Assembly (NCBI RefSeq): GCF_937912035.1
Contig: NZ_CALDPF010000023.1
Span: forward strand, 84,148-148,147
Direction: 5' to 3'
Length of the DNA: 64,000 nucleotides
From: an uncultured Bacteroides sp.
Lineage (GTDB): Bacteria; Bacteroidota; Bacteroidia; Bacteroidales; Bacteroidaceae
Shown: positions 46,360 to 55,002 of the stretch, one piece after another
How positions within the stretch are numbered: position 1 is the stretch's first letter
Layout of the letters: each line of letters opens with the position of its first letter
Translations under genes and position numbers: made by a program
Notes under the pieces: model-generated
The model's database searches: none
What the model saw: the letters and a program-made list of their open reading frames with translations, nothing else
Told to the model about the DNA's origin: nothing

Positions 46360-47259
46360 TCAGTATTTTATGTCTTTTTCCAGTTCTTTCAGTTCCTCGC
46401 GTGGAGGCAAAGCCATCACATACACATCATTCAGTCTTCCAAAATCAGTAAAGAGACGTATCTCCAATGTATACGACATTTCATCGTCGCTTTCGTCTTT
46501 CGACGCTACAGTACCTACAGGTATTCCTTCTATAAATACAGTACTGTGCCCACTTGTCACAACCGTATCCCCTATTTCATATTCCGCATGTCTTGGAACA
46601 TCAGTCATAAAAGCAGTAAGAGGATCACCACCCTCCCATTTAAGGAATCCGAAATAGTCTGTACGTGCTATTTTGCAACTGATACTGCTTCCCGAATTAA
46701 TCACTGGGAGCACCAAAGAATAATTTTCTGAAGTCCGGCACACTATACCTACCACTCCCATACCACTGATTACTCCCATACCTGTACGAACACCACTGGA
46801 TTCACCCTTGTCAATAGCCAGATAATTATCCAGCCGTCTTACACTGATATTCACAACCCTTGCCGGACACACTACAAACGACCGGTCCATCATCGTTGGC
46901 GGATTCTTTATAACCACCACTGACGAATCAGTCCTTATAGTCTTTTGCATCCCCTGAATAACTATCAGGTTGTCATTGCTATGTTCTTTTTCACCAACTA
47001 GTCTTTTGTAATATTCAAGTTCCTGCATCAGTTGCACGTTGCGCTCCGTAAGGTCACGATTCATCTTTTCAAGTCCAAAGTAGCGTGTCACCTCCGCAGC
47101 AACCTTAGTAACAGAAGCCGTTACTTCGGATGCAGAGGTAAACCACACACTTCCCTGAAAGCTATTGAATCTGAACAGCAATATTGCAGCCAGCAGTTGG
47201 AGCAATATAAACAGAGTCCAGTGAGAATATTTGATTAAAAAGTCTAATATGTTACGCAC
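46360..47259 (-). CDS. mreC: Rod-shape determining protein MreC
   Basis: 299 residues. A membrane segment near 12-30 (YSHWTLFILLQLLAAILLFR) and a coiled coil at about 65-95 (GLEKMNRDLTERNVQLMQEL) precede two beta-barrels (VVCPARVVNISVRRLDNYLA, GVISGMGVVGIVCRTSENYS, GDTVVTSGHSTVFIEGIPVG). This is the full MreC plan. It holds the elongasome together from the periplasm and activates PBP2. It is 48 bp downstream of mreB. Confidence 0.94.
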   Translation of the reverse strand: MRNILDFLIKYSHWTLFILLQLLAAILLFRFNSFQGSVWFTSASEVTASVTKVAAEVTRYFGLEKMNRDLTERNVQLMQELEYYKRLVGEKEHSNDNLIVIQGMQKTIRTDSSVVVIKNPPTMMDRSFVVCPARVVNISVRRLDNYLAIDKGESSGVRTGMGVISGMGVVGIVCRTSENYSLVLPVINSGSSISCKIARTDYFGFLKWEGGDPLTAFMTDVPRHAEYEIGDTVVTSGHSTVFIEGIPVGTVASKDESDDEMSYTLEIRLFTDFGRLNDVYVMALPPREELKELEKDIKY

Positions 47260-47307
47260 TCAATAACTATTTAATCATTCATAAAAACGAAAAAGCAACA
47301 CAGCAAA

Positions 47308-48330
47308 TCAGCGCATCAGGAATGAGAAACGGTCAACATTCTTAAGCGCGATACCTGTACCCTTTGCAACACTGAGCAATGGGTCTTCCGCAACATGGAA
47401 CTGAATATTTATTTTATCTGTCAAACGCTTAGACAAACCTCTGAGCAAAGCACCACCTCCGGCAAGATAAATACCATTAGTTACAATATCAGCATACAGT
47501 TCAGGAGGAGTATTTTCAAGCGCACTCAATATAGCTGTTTCAATCTTGGCAATACTCTTTTCAAGACAGTGAGCTATTTCCTGATAACATACAGGTACCT
47601 CCATAGGAAGCGCTGTAATACGGTTAGGACCACGAACGATATAATCCTCTGGAGCCTCATCACCAAGATCGGTAAGAGCCGCACCTACATGTATTTTGAT
47701 ACGCTCAGCCATACGTTCACTGACTTTTACGTTATGCTGGCGGCTCATATATTCCTGAATATCAGCAGTAAGATCGTCTCCTGCTATACGGATTGAGTTA
47801 TTTGACACGATACCTCCCAAAGAAATCACGGCAATTTCTGTAGAACCACCACCTATGTCAACAATCATGTTACCTTCTGGAGCCTCAACATCCAGACCAA
47901 TACCGATAGCTGCAGCCATAGGTTCGAAAAGCAGATACACATCGCGTCCACCGGCATGTTCAGCACTATCGCGCACGGCACGCAACTCGACTTCTGTAGA
48001 GCCAGAAGGCACACCGATAACCATTCTCAGAGAAGGAGTGAAAAGTCTTTTTCCAGGATTAACCTTCTTTATAAGTCCGCGCATCATCTGTTCGCAGGCA
48101 TTAAAGTCGGCAATCACACCGTCGCGCAACGGACGCACGGTGCGTATATTAGGATTCTCCTTTTCGTACATAAGTTTTGCACGTTCACCCACTGCAATCA
48201 TCTTCTCTGTACGTCTGTCTAGAGCCACCACCGAAGGTTCGTCAACTACAATTTTATTATTACTTATAATGATGGTATTGGCTGTGCCAAGGTCCATCGC
48301 TATTTCTTGTGTAAAAGAGAATAAACCCAT
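47308..48330 (-). CDS. mreB: Rod-shape determining actin homologue MreB
   Basis: 340 residues, the normal length. Actin-fold motifs are phosphate-1 AMDLGTANTIIISNNKIVVD, ERAKLMYEKENPNIRTVRPL, VIGVPSGSTEVELRAVRDSA, phosphate-2 MIVDIGGGSTEIAVISLGGI and the adenosine loop ITNGIYLAGGGALLRGLSKR-like (NGIYLAGGGALLRGLSKRLT). It polymerises below the membrane and guides cell-wall synthesis. It opens the mreBCD-mrdA-rodA operon and follows a strong hairpin at 48354-48405. Confidence 0.97.
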   Translation of the reverse strand: MGLFSFTQEIAMDLGTANTIIISNNKIVVDEPSVVALDRRTEKMIAVGERAKLMYEKENPNIRTVRPLRDGVIADFNACEQMMRGLIKKVNPGKRLFTPSLRMVIGVPSGSTEVELRAVRDSAEHAGGRDVYLLFEPMAAAIGIGLDVEAPEGNMIVDIGGGSTEIAVISLGGIVSNNSIRIAGDDLTADIQEYMSRQHNVKVSERMAERIKIHVGAALTDLGDEAPEDYIVRGPNRITALPMEVPVCYQEIAHCLEKSIAKIETAILSALENTPPELYADIVTNGIYLAGGGALLRGLSKRLTDKINIQFHVAEDPLLSVAKGTGIALKNVDRFSFLMR

Positions 48331-48353
48331 CTTTTAGGTTGTTGTTTATTAAT

Positions 48354-48405
48354 ATGGCATAAGGATTAACACGTCATAAATACGACATGCTAACCCTTCT
48401 GCCAT
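48354..48405 (-). terminator. Long imperfect hairpin between purH and mreB
   Basis: ATGGCA (48354-48359) pairs with TGCCAT (48400-48405), and inside it AAGGATTAACACGTC pairs with GACATGCTAACCCTT with three mismatches around an ATAAATAC loop. It fills most of the 92-bp gap. It may end purH transcription or regulate read-through into the cell-shape operon; no clear U-run decides between these. Confidence 0.55.
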
Positions 48406-48422
48406 AAAATTAATATGATATA

Positions 48423-49025
48423 TTATTTAGTATTTTCTGCAAAGTAAGCGTGTATTGCAGTATCATAATGTGAAGAAACTCCGAACGCTTCACGTGCAAG
48501 AGCCTTTCTTTCATCACGAGTAGTTACGGCTCCTCTTTCATTCAGGATATTCTGCAATGTAGGATACTGTTCCTTGCTTGCTACAATAACCACGTCGTTA
48601 AAGTTCTTGGCAGCCGCACGAATAAGTGAAATACCACCTATATCAATCTTTTCAATAATATCCTGTTCACTTGCGCCAGATGCAACTGTAGCTTCGAACG
48701 GATAAAGATCAACAATAACCAAATCTATTTCCGGTATTTCATACTGTTCAACCTGTTTACGGTCACCTTCCAGTTCTCTACGGCAAAGAATACCTCCAAA
48801 AATTTTCGGATGAAGAGTTTTCACTCTACCACCTAAAATAGACGGATAAGTAGTAATATCTTCTACCGCCAAACATGGATAACCTAATGATTCAATAAAC
48901 TGACGTGTTCCACCTGTACTTAGAAACTGTACACCTTCTTCATGCAGTTTGGCAATTATTGCGTCCAAACCGTCTTTGTGATAAACCGAAATAAGAGCGG
49001 TTTTAATTTTCTTTGACTCTGACAT
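48423..49025 (-). CDS. purH: IMP cyclohydrolase domain of PurH as a stand-alone protein
   Basis: 200 residues. The MGS-like fold and IMP cyclohydrolase motifs are complete: TALISVYHKDGLDAIIAKLH, FLSTGGTRQFIES, GGRVKTLHPKIFGGILCRRE, IDLVIVDLYPFEATVASGAS, IEKIDIGGISLIRAAAKNFN and the end YDTAIHAYF. The E. coli-type bifunctional protein is about 530 residues; here the stop comes exactly where the AICAR transformylase domain would begin. The 92 bp to mreB contain no transformylase sequence, so this is not a local frameshift. It closes FAICAR to IMP, the last step of purine synthesis; the transformylase must be encoded elsewhere. The start is supported by the -7 box at 49052-49059. Confidence 0.88.
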   Translation of the reverse strand: MSESKKIKTALISVYHKDGLDAIIAKLHEEGVQFLSTGGTRQFIESLGYPCLAVEDITTYPSILGGRVKTLHPKIFGGILCRRELEGDRKQVEQYEIPEIDLVIVDLYPFEATVASGASEQDIIEKIDIGGISLIRAAAKNFNDVVIVASKEQYPTLQNILNERGAVTTRDERKALAREAFGVSSHYDTAIHAYFAENTK

Positions 49026-49051
49026 TGCTATGGTATTTTATAATTCGTCTG

Positions 49052-49059
49052 CAAACTTA
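49052..49059 (-). promoter_or_regulatory. Candidate -7 box of purH
   Basis: The minus strand reads TAAGTTTG, matching TAnnTTTG, 27 bp upstream of the ATG. A -33 TTTG is not evident at the normal distance. Confidence 0.45.
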
Positions 49060-49136
49060 CACAAAAAATCTTGATTTATAAACGTATTGATTAAAATAAA
49101 GACTTTAAAGTATGTATAATATTGATAAATGTCATA

Positions 49137-49658
49137 TCATTCATTAATAAGACTATTGATTTCATATTTCAGTACATCCGCCGTCGGCATATCCACATCT
49201 GAGTGAATATATCTCACCACCATTTCCCTGTCTGAAATATAAATTTTCGGGATACCAAATGTGGAGAACATTTCATATACAGTTCTGTCTTCTTGAGCTG
49301 AATATGGAATCGTAATATCATTCTCTTCCCAGTATTCAGACACATCAACATCATTTTCCTCTCTGCTGATAGCAAAAATCATCACCCTGTCGTCATCCGA
49401 ATATTCCTCATATACATTCTGTAAAACCGGAAGTTCAGCCTGACAGTCCGGACACAGCGTATGAAAGAAAGTAATCACCGACACCTTTCCCTTAACATCC
49501 TCAGTAGAGATTACATTACCGTCATTCATCTCCACCGCGAAATCAGGAAGTACATCTCCTGTTTTCACTTTATCCTCTCCCGAATCCGGCACATTATCCT
49601 TAATGCACGAAGCCAGAAAAGAAAGTACAAGAACTAATATAAAATTCGGATATTTCAT
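49137..49658 (-). CDS. TlpA/ResA-like thioredoxin-fold lipoprotein
   Basis: 173 residues with a lipoprotein signal ending LASCIKDN. The AhpC/TSA-TlpA pattern is GDVLPDFAVEMNDGNVISTE, VSVITFFHTLCPDCQAELPV with the redox pair CPDC, and the cis-Pro loop FSTFGIPKIYISDREMVVRY. It should reduce or exchange disulfides in the envelope. It has its own promoter at 49858-49889 with a leader of about 190 nt. It follows the fimbrial operon, whose last gene also encodes a thioredoxin-fold lipoprotein, so they may share targets. Confidence 0.88.
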   Translation of the reverse strand: MKYPNFILVLVLSFLASCIKDNVPDSGEDKVKTGDVLPDFAVEMNDGNVISTEDVKGKVSVITFFHTLCPDCQAELPVLQNVYEEYSDDDRVMIFAISREENDVDVSEYWEENDITIPYSAQEDRTVYEMFSTFGIPKIYISDREMVVRYIHSDVDMPTADVLKYEINSLINE

Positions 49659-49857
49659 ACATCATTCACATTCAATAATCCATTTTTATATACCCCTTAT
49701 CTCATTGCTGAAATTCACGCCTATCTTTATCACTTCCCTACTATCTGAAACTATATACAATTCTCACTAATTTCTTCAAAATTCTGGATTCCTATAGGGT
49801 AAAGCATGCTCATAACACTCAATACTTAGTATGGTTTGGGAAAACTTGTCTGTTTTG

Positions 49858-49889
49858 CAAATATAACTAAATGAAAGAGCAGAGACAAA
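49858..49889 (-). promoter_or_regulatory. Promoter of the TlpA-like gene
   Basis: The minus strand has TATATTTG (49858-49865) and TTTG (49886-49889) with 20 bp between, a full Bacteroides promoter match. It overlaps the terminator of the fimbrial operon at 49879-49921 and is about 190 bp from the start codon. The leader between (49659-49851) shows no clear structure or small gene to my eye. Confidence 0.6.
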
Positions 49890-49921
49890 CTAAAAGCGAA
49901 GTTTTTAAAGTTTGTCTCTGC
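49879..49921 (-). terminator. Terminator of the fimbrial operon
   Basis: GCAGAGACAAACT (49879-49891) and AGTTTGTCTCTGC (49909-49921) pair perfectly over 13 bp, and AAAA/TTTT can extend the stem inside. It begins 16 bp after the last gene of the fimbrial operon. Confidence 0.75.
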
Positions 49922-49936
49922 ACAGTTATATACTAT

Positions 49937-50878
49937 TTATGAAAATATTGCACTACGCACCTCTCCGTACATAGCATCCTTCAGTATCACCTTTTTATGT
50001 CCGTCCAACAAATAGATAGACGGCATAGCTTTAAGGTCATAAAGAGCCTTTTCTTTTACCACCATATTGTCGTGTACTATTATCCAACCTTCCGGCATAT
50101 CACGGAGTGACTTTTTCCAAACATCCACATCACCTTCCGTATATACAGCCAGCACTGTAACTTTTTCCTCTGACACAGCATTTTTCAGTTCTTCATCCAT
50201 AATCATCTGCTTCATGATTTCATGACACGAAGGACATTCCGGATCATAGAATACCAGCAGCAACTTGTCATCGTTTACCTTCGTACGCAACAGGGAATTT
50301 TTCTTCCCGTCTGGCAGAACATAATCAAAATCCATAGCCACTGTTCCCGGAGTGTTGCGCCTTATTAAGTCAAGTTTGAATTTCAGTGTACTCTTTCTTG
50401 CATCATCCAGCATTTTGCTATTGAGCATACGTTCCAGATACAAAATATATAACTCTTCATTATAATAAGGCGAATTTGGGTTATACAGATAGTTGTCCAC
50501 CATCTGCATACACACCTTACGGGCATGCTCATGCTTCTCCATAGCATAGCAGAATTTATCTATACATATTTTCATCTGACTGGATGCAACATTCTCTCTA
50601 TTCCGAAACAACAATCCGATAAAATCAGCAAATCCCTGTTCCGTAATTGCACGGTTATTCACCAATGCCGTATCTGAAAAGTTGAACTTGTCCCAATAAT
50701 GCTCCACCAAATAGGTGCTGCGTGCTATCGGGTCTGTAACCATAGCCGGAATTTCAGGATATGGGAAACCGCCTGACTTCACATGAGTTTCCGTTCTCGA
50801 ATTTTGACGAGATCCCCCTGTTCCGCAGGCTTCAACCAGCAGGAATAGGGGGATCAAAATATACGATAATCTTTTCAT
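49937..50878 (-). CDS. DUF5106-type thioredoxin-fold lipoprotein of the fimbrial operon
   Basis: 313 residues with a lipoprotein signal (LIPLFLLVEACGTGG). Residues about 45-180 are helical (PIARSTYLVEHYWDKFNFSD), the DUF5106 type. Residues about 185-313 are thioredoxin-like with VFYDPECPSCHEIMKQMI (CPSC redox pair) and LKAMPSIYLLDGHKKVIL (cis-Pro loop). It lies 6 bp after the DUF4906-type tip gene, so it is part of the fimbrial operon. This suggests a role in disulfide handling for envelope proteins made from the same transcript, though DUF5106 genes also occur alone. Confidence 0.78.
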   Translation of the reverse strand: MKRLSYILIPLFLLVEACGTGGSRQNSRTETHVKSGGFPYPEIPAMVTDPIARSTYLVEHYWDKFNFSDTALVNNRAITEQGFADFIGLLFRNRENVASSQMKICIDKFCYAMEKHEHARKVCMQMVDNYLYNPNSPYYNEELYILYLERMLNSKMLDDARKSTLKFKLDLIRRNTPGTVAMDFDYVLPDGKKNSLLRTKVNDDKLLLVFYDPECPSCHEIMKQMIMDEELKNAVSEEKVTVLAVYTEGDVDVWKKSLRDMPEGWIIVHDNMVVKEKALYDLKAMPSIYLLDGHKKVILKDAMYGEVRSAIFS

Positions 50879-50884
50879 CTTATT

Positions 50885-53800
50885 TTACTGAACATCACGA
50901 ACACAACGGACAAAACCTATTTCACCATTACTATTTTGTAACACAAAAGCCTTTGACTGTGCGTTATAATGGAATCCGTCTCGGTCTGTTGAATATCCAT
51001 TCTTACCATCCATGGAGAAGGCTGTCTGGCATTGGTAGATGGCCTTTTGACTTACACTACCAATCATTCCATCCGAATATGTTTTCCAAACATTTTCTGG
51101 TAATCTTGAAGACATTATAAGCAATTCCCGTTGGTTTGGAATTCTATAGCCCGAAGGACATACATCATGTGTCTGATAATATTGCCATGCATATGCATTC
51201 ACCCAATGCCAAATGCCGAAACCATCATACCTTATATTCGCTCCAGTAGGTCTATCTTGGTTATATACCTGGAACTTCACATAAGGTCTGTTATCAGCAT
51301 CACGTTCATTATGCTCAGGAAGTTGTACTATCTCATAATTTGTACGGCGTGACTTCACACTCATATTCGACATATCCACCATGTATGTTCCATCACTTTG
51401 TGGTTCATATGAAACAAGATCTGAAGGTATTTCTTCAGGATTATCCAATGACAAGCCGAGATTTCTAATGCAACGGTAAGCAAAGCGACCTCCCATATGT
51501 CCATTTGAGCCATTAAAAGAGCCCAATCCGGCACCTTCTTCAGCCCATAGTACCCATGGATTTTTATCATAACCATTATAAGAACTTGATGTATAATGCC
51601 AACGTACGTGGTCATTTACCATATCATCGTTACTTCCACCACGGTCTGCTTCATCTCGAGGATATAATCTTGACGCATCATCCAAGGCATACTCACCAAG
51701 ATAAATATCCACAAGTTGATCCACAGCAGCCAGATACCATCTTACTTCATTCTTATCAATATTGTTATCTCCATTCAAATCCCTATTTCTCATCATGCAG
51801 GCATAGGCAGCATTATTGTAATCCCCATTCAAGGCATAACGGTCGGATACACTTATCACTTCGTTCCACTTTTTATTCTCAGCCCATTTTAGCATATTGA
51901 CACGTCCGTTTCTACGATCTTCTCCTTGGCTTACATCTCCTGGGGCAAGTCGTTTGGTCTCCATTACTGATTCCAATCCCCAAGCAGTAGTCAGACTTTC
52001 CTTATCAGTATTGAAAATCGTTCTGATGGCTTTTTGCTTGAAAGTAATCAGCGAGTTAACAACACTTGAATTTCCGTCGGGACTATACTTTGAACCGGCT
52101 GCAATAATATGCAACATTCTGTCTTCCTTATCAACACTGGATTTCCACAAAGATCTGTTTTGCTCTCCCGGCTGACCTGTCAGAGGATTATCAAAATAAA
52201 GGTTTTCATCAACGAACACAGTTATAGCAACATTTCCGTCAGTTTCAAAGATTGTTGAAGACGGATTCTTTTTTTCCGTTTTCAATCTCTCAATAAGTTG
52301 CTGTATATCCAGCAGTCTGGCATTTTCATAATCAGGATAAGATGGAGAAGGTTCGTCATTACCAGCTCCTCTCTTGTTCGGGTTGTTATAATTCTGGTCA
52401 CCCGGGAATTTCACATATCTATTAGCTGCAATACCATAATCCTTATTGATGGCAAACTTCACCCACTTGTAATCCTCAAGTCCTGAGAAATTATTATCAT
52501 TCTGATATATTCCAGAACTGAAAGGGGTCCTTATTCCCCAAGTCATTTTATCATCAATCTGAGATTTATTTATGTTTATCAGTATTCTGTCATAATGTGA
52601 GTCCAATTCATACACGCTGGCATTGCTGTAAACCACATCACCCTCATGTCCCGGACGTAACTCATCATCATTTCCACTGTTATTTTCCACCTCCACAATA
52701 ATATCCTTTATTCCCTTCACCTTCACGTTATAAATGTAAAACACGTTACGTTCAGTATTATAATCGTTCACCCCTGTAACAGCCCCCAAATGCACGATAT
52801 ACTTCACGTCTGCATTCACGTTTCTACCGTCAGCATCTTTATATGTGAGGACTCCTGTCATTTCCACATACGTACTGTTCTCGTTGGCATAGGTAAACGC
52901 CCCATTTTCATATTCCTGTCCAGGCTTGCCTGTTCCAGAAACAAGATTGTGGTCCGATTCGTCACGGAGTGCGTATTCCGTAGTATTTTCCGGTTTTCCT
53001 TGTAATTCTGCCGACGTAATCTCTTTTTTATATTTTTTTTTGTTTTCCGGCATATAGAATACAAAACTACCACCGTTGTAAAGACCGGCTTCAGACCTTG
53101 TCACCTCTTCAAAGTTTATCAGAGGAGTCTCGAAATAGTCTCCATCCGCATCAAAATTTCCATCAGCATTAGCTATTGAATGAGGCAACACGTACGACTG
53201 AGAAGGCACCTTCTTCACAATCCATTCTTTAGGCTGGAAAGAGAAATTCTTCCAAGCTGGATTACTTGGTTCTGTCGTAACATTGAATTTAACCTTTGCG
53301 TCTGTTCTTTTCAACTTTACGGAACAGTCTATAGTAGAAGTACCGCTTTCACTTCCTGTAATATTGATACTTTCACTTCCTTTACTGTCAACAGCTGTTC
53401 CTGTCAACATGAACATACCACCACGATATACGGTGTTAGTATTCATCTTCATCACGAAAGCTTCCAGTTCATCCAGTGTTTTGATAGCATTCATCTGATC
53501 CGGTGTTACACTATAAGCTGTAGCAACCGTACCAGTAGTCAAATTGGCAATACCTACAATCTTTACGTTGGCTATTGTCCTTGTATCAAAAGATACTGAA
53601 CCGCTAGACGATGACGTTCCGTTATTCACAATGAGACCACTTCCTTCTTCAAAGAAGCGCTGAAAATAAACTGTTCCGTCCGATTTGAAAATAAACACGT
53701 ACAGATTGCTTACGCGATACTCATATTGTGACTCCTGCTCCGCACGGGAAATAACGGTATTGTGCGGTACATCATATTTCAATGTCACACGTGTAGGCAC

Positions 53801-53905
53801 ACCTTCCTCAAATTCCATTCCTCTCATATCAAACTCATCCTTGACACAAGAGAAAAGTAGGAAAGTAAACATACATAATCCGATATAGCTTAAAATCTTC
53901 TTCAT
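50885..53905 (-). CDS. DUF4906-type fimbrial tip/accessory lipoprotein
   Basis: 1006 residues with a lipoprotein signal ending LLFSCVKDEF. The N-terminal half is built like other Fim/Mfa proteins: transthyretin-like strands with RVTLKYDVPHNTVISR, RVSNLYVFIFKSDGTVYFQR, GGMFMLTGTAVDSKG and KLKRTDAKVKFNV. The Arg before ASRA-like cleavage sites is less obvious here (VISRAEQ is one candidate). The C-terminal 500 residues carry an aromatic, Cys-containing domain (NKNEVRWYLAAVDQLVDIYL, CIRNLGLSLDN, CPSGYRIPNQRELLIMSSRL) that looks like a C-type lectin/FGE-like or major-pilin-tip domain. It is probably the adhesive tip. It follows the accessory fimbrillin by 16 bp. Confidence 0.7.
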   Translation of the reverse strand: MKKILSYIGLCMFTFLLFSCVKDEFDMRGMEFEEGVPTRVTLKYDVPHNTVISRAEQESQYEYRVSNLYVFIFKSDGTVYFQRFFEEGSGLIVNNGTSSSSGSVSFDTRTIANVKIVGIANLTTGTVATAYSVTPDQMNAIKTLDELEAFVMKMNTNTVYRGGMFMLTGTAVDSKGSESINITGSESGTSTIDCSVKLKRTDAKVKFNVTTEPSNPAWKNFSFQPKEWIVKKVPSQSYVLPHSIANADGNFDADGDYFETPLINFEEVTRSEAGLYNGGSFVFYMPENKKKYKKEITSAELQGKPENTTEYALRDESDHNLVSGTGKPGQEYENGAFTYANENSTYVEMTGVLTYKDADGRNVNADVKYIVHLGAVTGVNDYNTERNVFYIYNVKVKGIKDIIVEVENNSGNDDELRPGHEGDVVYSNASVYELDSHYDRILININKSQIDDKMTWGIRTPFSSGIYQNDNNFSGLEDYKWVKFAINKDYGIAANRYVKFPGDQNYNNPNKRGAGNDEPSPSYPDYENARLLDIQQLIERLKTEKKNPSSTIFETDGNVAITVFVDENLYFDNPLTGQPGEQNRSLWKSSVDKEDRMLHIIAAGSKYSPDGNSSVVNSLITFKQKAIRTIFNTDKESLTTAWGLESVMETKRLAPGDVSQGEDRRNGRVNMLKWAENKKWNEVISVSDRYALNGDYNNAAYACMMRNRDLNGDNNIDKNEVRWYLAAVDQLVDIYLGEYALDDASRLYPRDEADRGGSNDDMVNDHVRWHYTSSSYNGYDKNPWVLWAEEGAGLGSFNGSNGHMGGRFAYRCIRNLGLSLDNPEEIPSDLVSYEPQSDGTYMVDMSNMSVKSRRTNYEIVQLPEHNERDADNRPYVKFQVYNQDRPTGANIRYDGFGIWHWVNAYAWQYYQTHDVCPSGYRIPNQRELLIMSSRLPENVWKTYSDGMIGSVSQKAIYQCQTAFSMDGKNGYSTDRDGFHYNAQSKAFVLQNSNGEIGFVRCVRDVQ

Positions 53906-53921
53906 AATTCGGCATTCTTAT

Positions 53922-54923
53922 TTAGTTAAAAGGAGGGATTTCCACAGTCTTGGATTCCCAATCAGTGACTTCAAAGTTCAATATTACCTGTGCCTCCTTA
54001 GTTATGGTAGCATTTATATTCAACTGAGTGTTTCTGGCTATAGAGTTGATACCCTGTCCGTTCTTTACAAATACCTGCAAAGGATAACTGCCGCCGGCTG
54101 TAGTAAAACCTATTCTGTAAGGGTTATCCGTACCGGACTGGTACGCAAATGTAGGATAAGCATAGAAAACAAATTCTTCAGCAGTACCTGTTTTAATCAA
54201 CCGGTCTTTTACTGCAAATGTTGCACCTGCATATTTCGCGTCATTCGGAACATCCAAATCCTGATCATTGAATATATACACACGGTCTGAAAAGAAGTTC
54301 CCGAAATTGACCTGCTTCAAGGTAATATCCGTACCCACCATATTCGACACGCTTACTTTTATTTTTACAGCAGCCCTTACCACAGGTATAGTGATAGGAT
54401 CCATTCCTTTCTTTACATCGACTGAAGCCTTTCCGGAAATCGGCAATGCAACAATCTCATTTTTAGAATCCGTTGCCTGACCATTCGCCTGTTTAGGAAG
54501 ATACGTTCTTTGTTCATCCACAAACTCCAGTTTATGTGAATTCGGATCTGCCGAAGCCCACATCTGTGAAATCTTTTCTGTAGTGAATTCTATTCCGTAA
54601 TTCTCTTCATTAGCAATTACATAGAATCTTGTCTTTCCTTCAGGAATATCATAAAGGCGGAATGTCTTTTCAAGCAAAGGATCAGTATCTGCAGAGAAAT
54701 CATATACTTCATTATAGATGATTTTCCCCTGTCCTTCTTCTCCCTGTACGGCAAACACCCTAAGTTTCTGAATGCCTTCTACATTTGTTGCATTTGGATC
54801 TGCTGCACGCGAATCGCTCACTCGCAACACCACTTCTGTAGTTCCGGGTACCGAATCATTCTGCTTACAGCTACCGAACCCCAACAGGCAACAAAACAAA
54901 CATACATTAATCAATCTGTTCAT
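53922..54923 (-). CDS. Fimbrillin-like accessory lipoprotein (FimA/Mfa family)
   Basis: 333 residues from the ATG at 54923, chosen for its lipoprotein signal (MNRLINVCLFCCLLGFGSC). The fold signals of the family are EVVLRVSDSRAADPNATNVE, IQKLRVFAVQGEEGQGKIIY, TRFYVIANEENYGIEFTTEK and VVRAAVKIKVSVSNMVGTDI. It ends with a strand of donor type (AQVILNFEVTDWESKTVEIP). It has an Arg cleavage candidate at DSRAAD. It is likely a minor shaft or tip-linking subunit. It starts 79 bp after the anchor gene's end. Confidence 0.72.
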   Translation of the reverse strand: MNRLINVCLFCCLLGFGSCKQNDSVPGTTEVVLRVSDSRAADPNATNVEGIQKLRVFAVQGEEGQGKIIYNEVYDFSADTDPLLEKTFRLYDIPEGKTRFYVIANEENYGIEFTTEKISQMWASADPNSHKLEFVDEQRTYLPKQANGQATDSKNEIVALPISGKASVDVKKGMDPITIPVVRAAVKIKVSVSNMVGTDITLKQVNFGNFFSDRVYIFNDQDLDVPNDAKYAGATFAVKDRLIKTGTAEEFVFYAYPTFAYQSGTDNPYRIGFTTAGGSYPLQVFVKNGQGINSIARNTQLNINATITKEAQVILNFEVTDWESKTVEIPPFN

Positions 54924-55002
54924 AACATTATATCTTATGATTGCTCTTTCATACATAACTAGAAAAGCAATTATTGAAATTTCAAATCCAAAACAACCTT
55001 CG

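Noticed and set aside
48331..48422. Frameshifted second half of purH
   Set aside because: The 92 bp between the stop and mreB hold a hairpin and no transformylase-like sequence in any frame, and a full second domain would need about 900 bp.
54957..55002. Separate small gene or attachment site between the two fimbrial lipoprotein genes
   Set aside because: Only 46 AT-rich bases with no repeat or frame.
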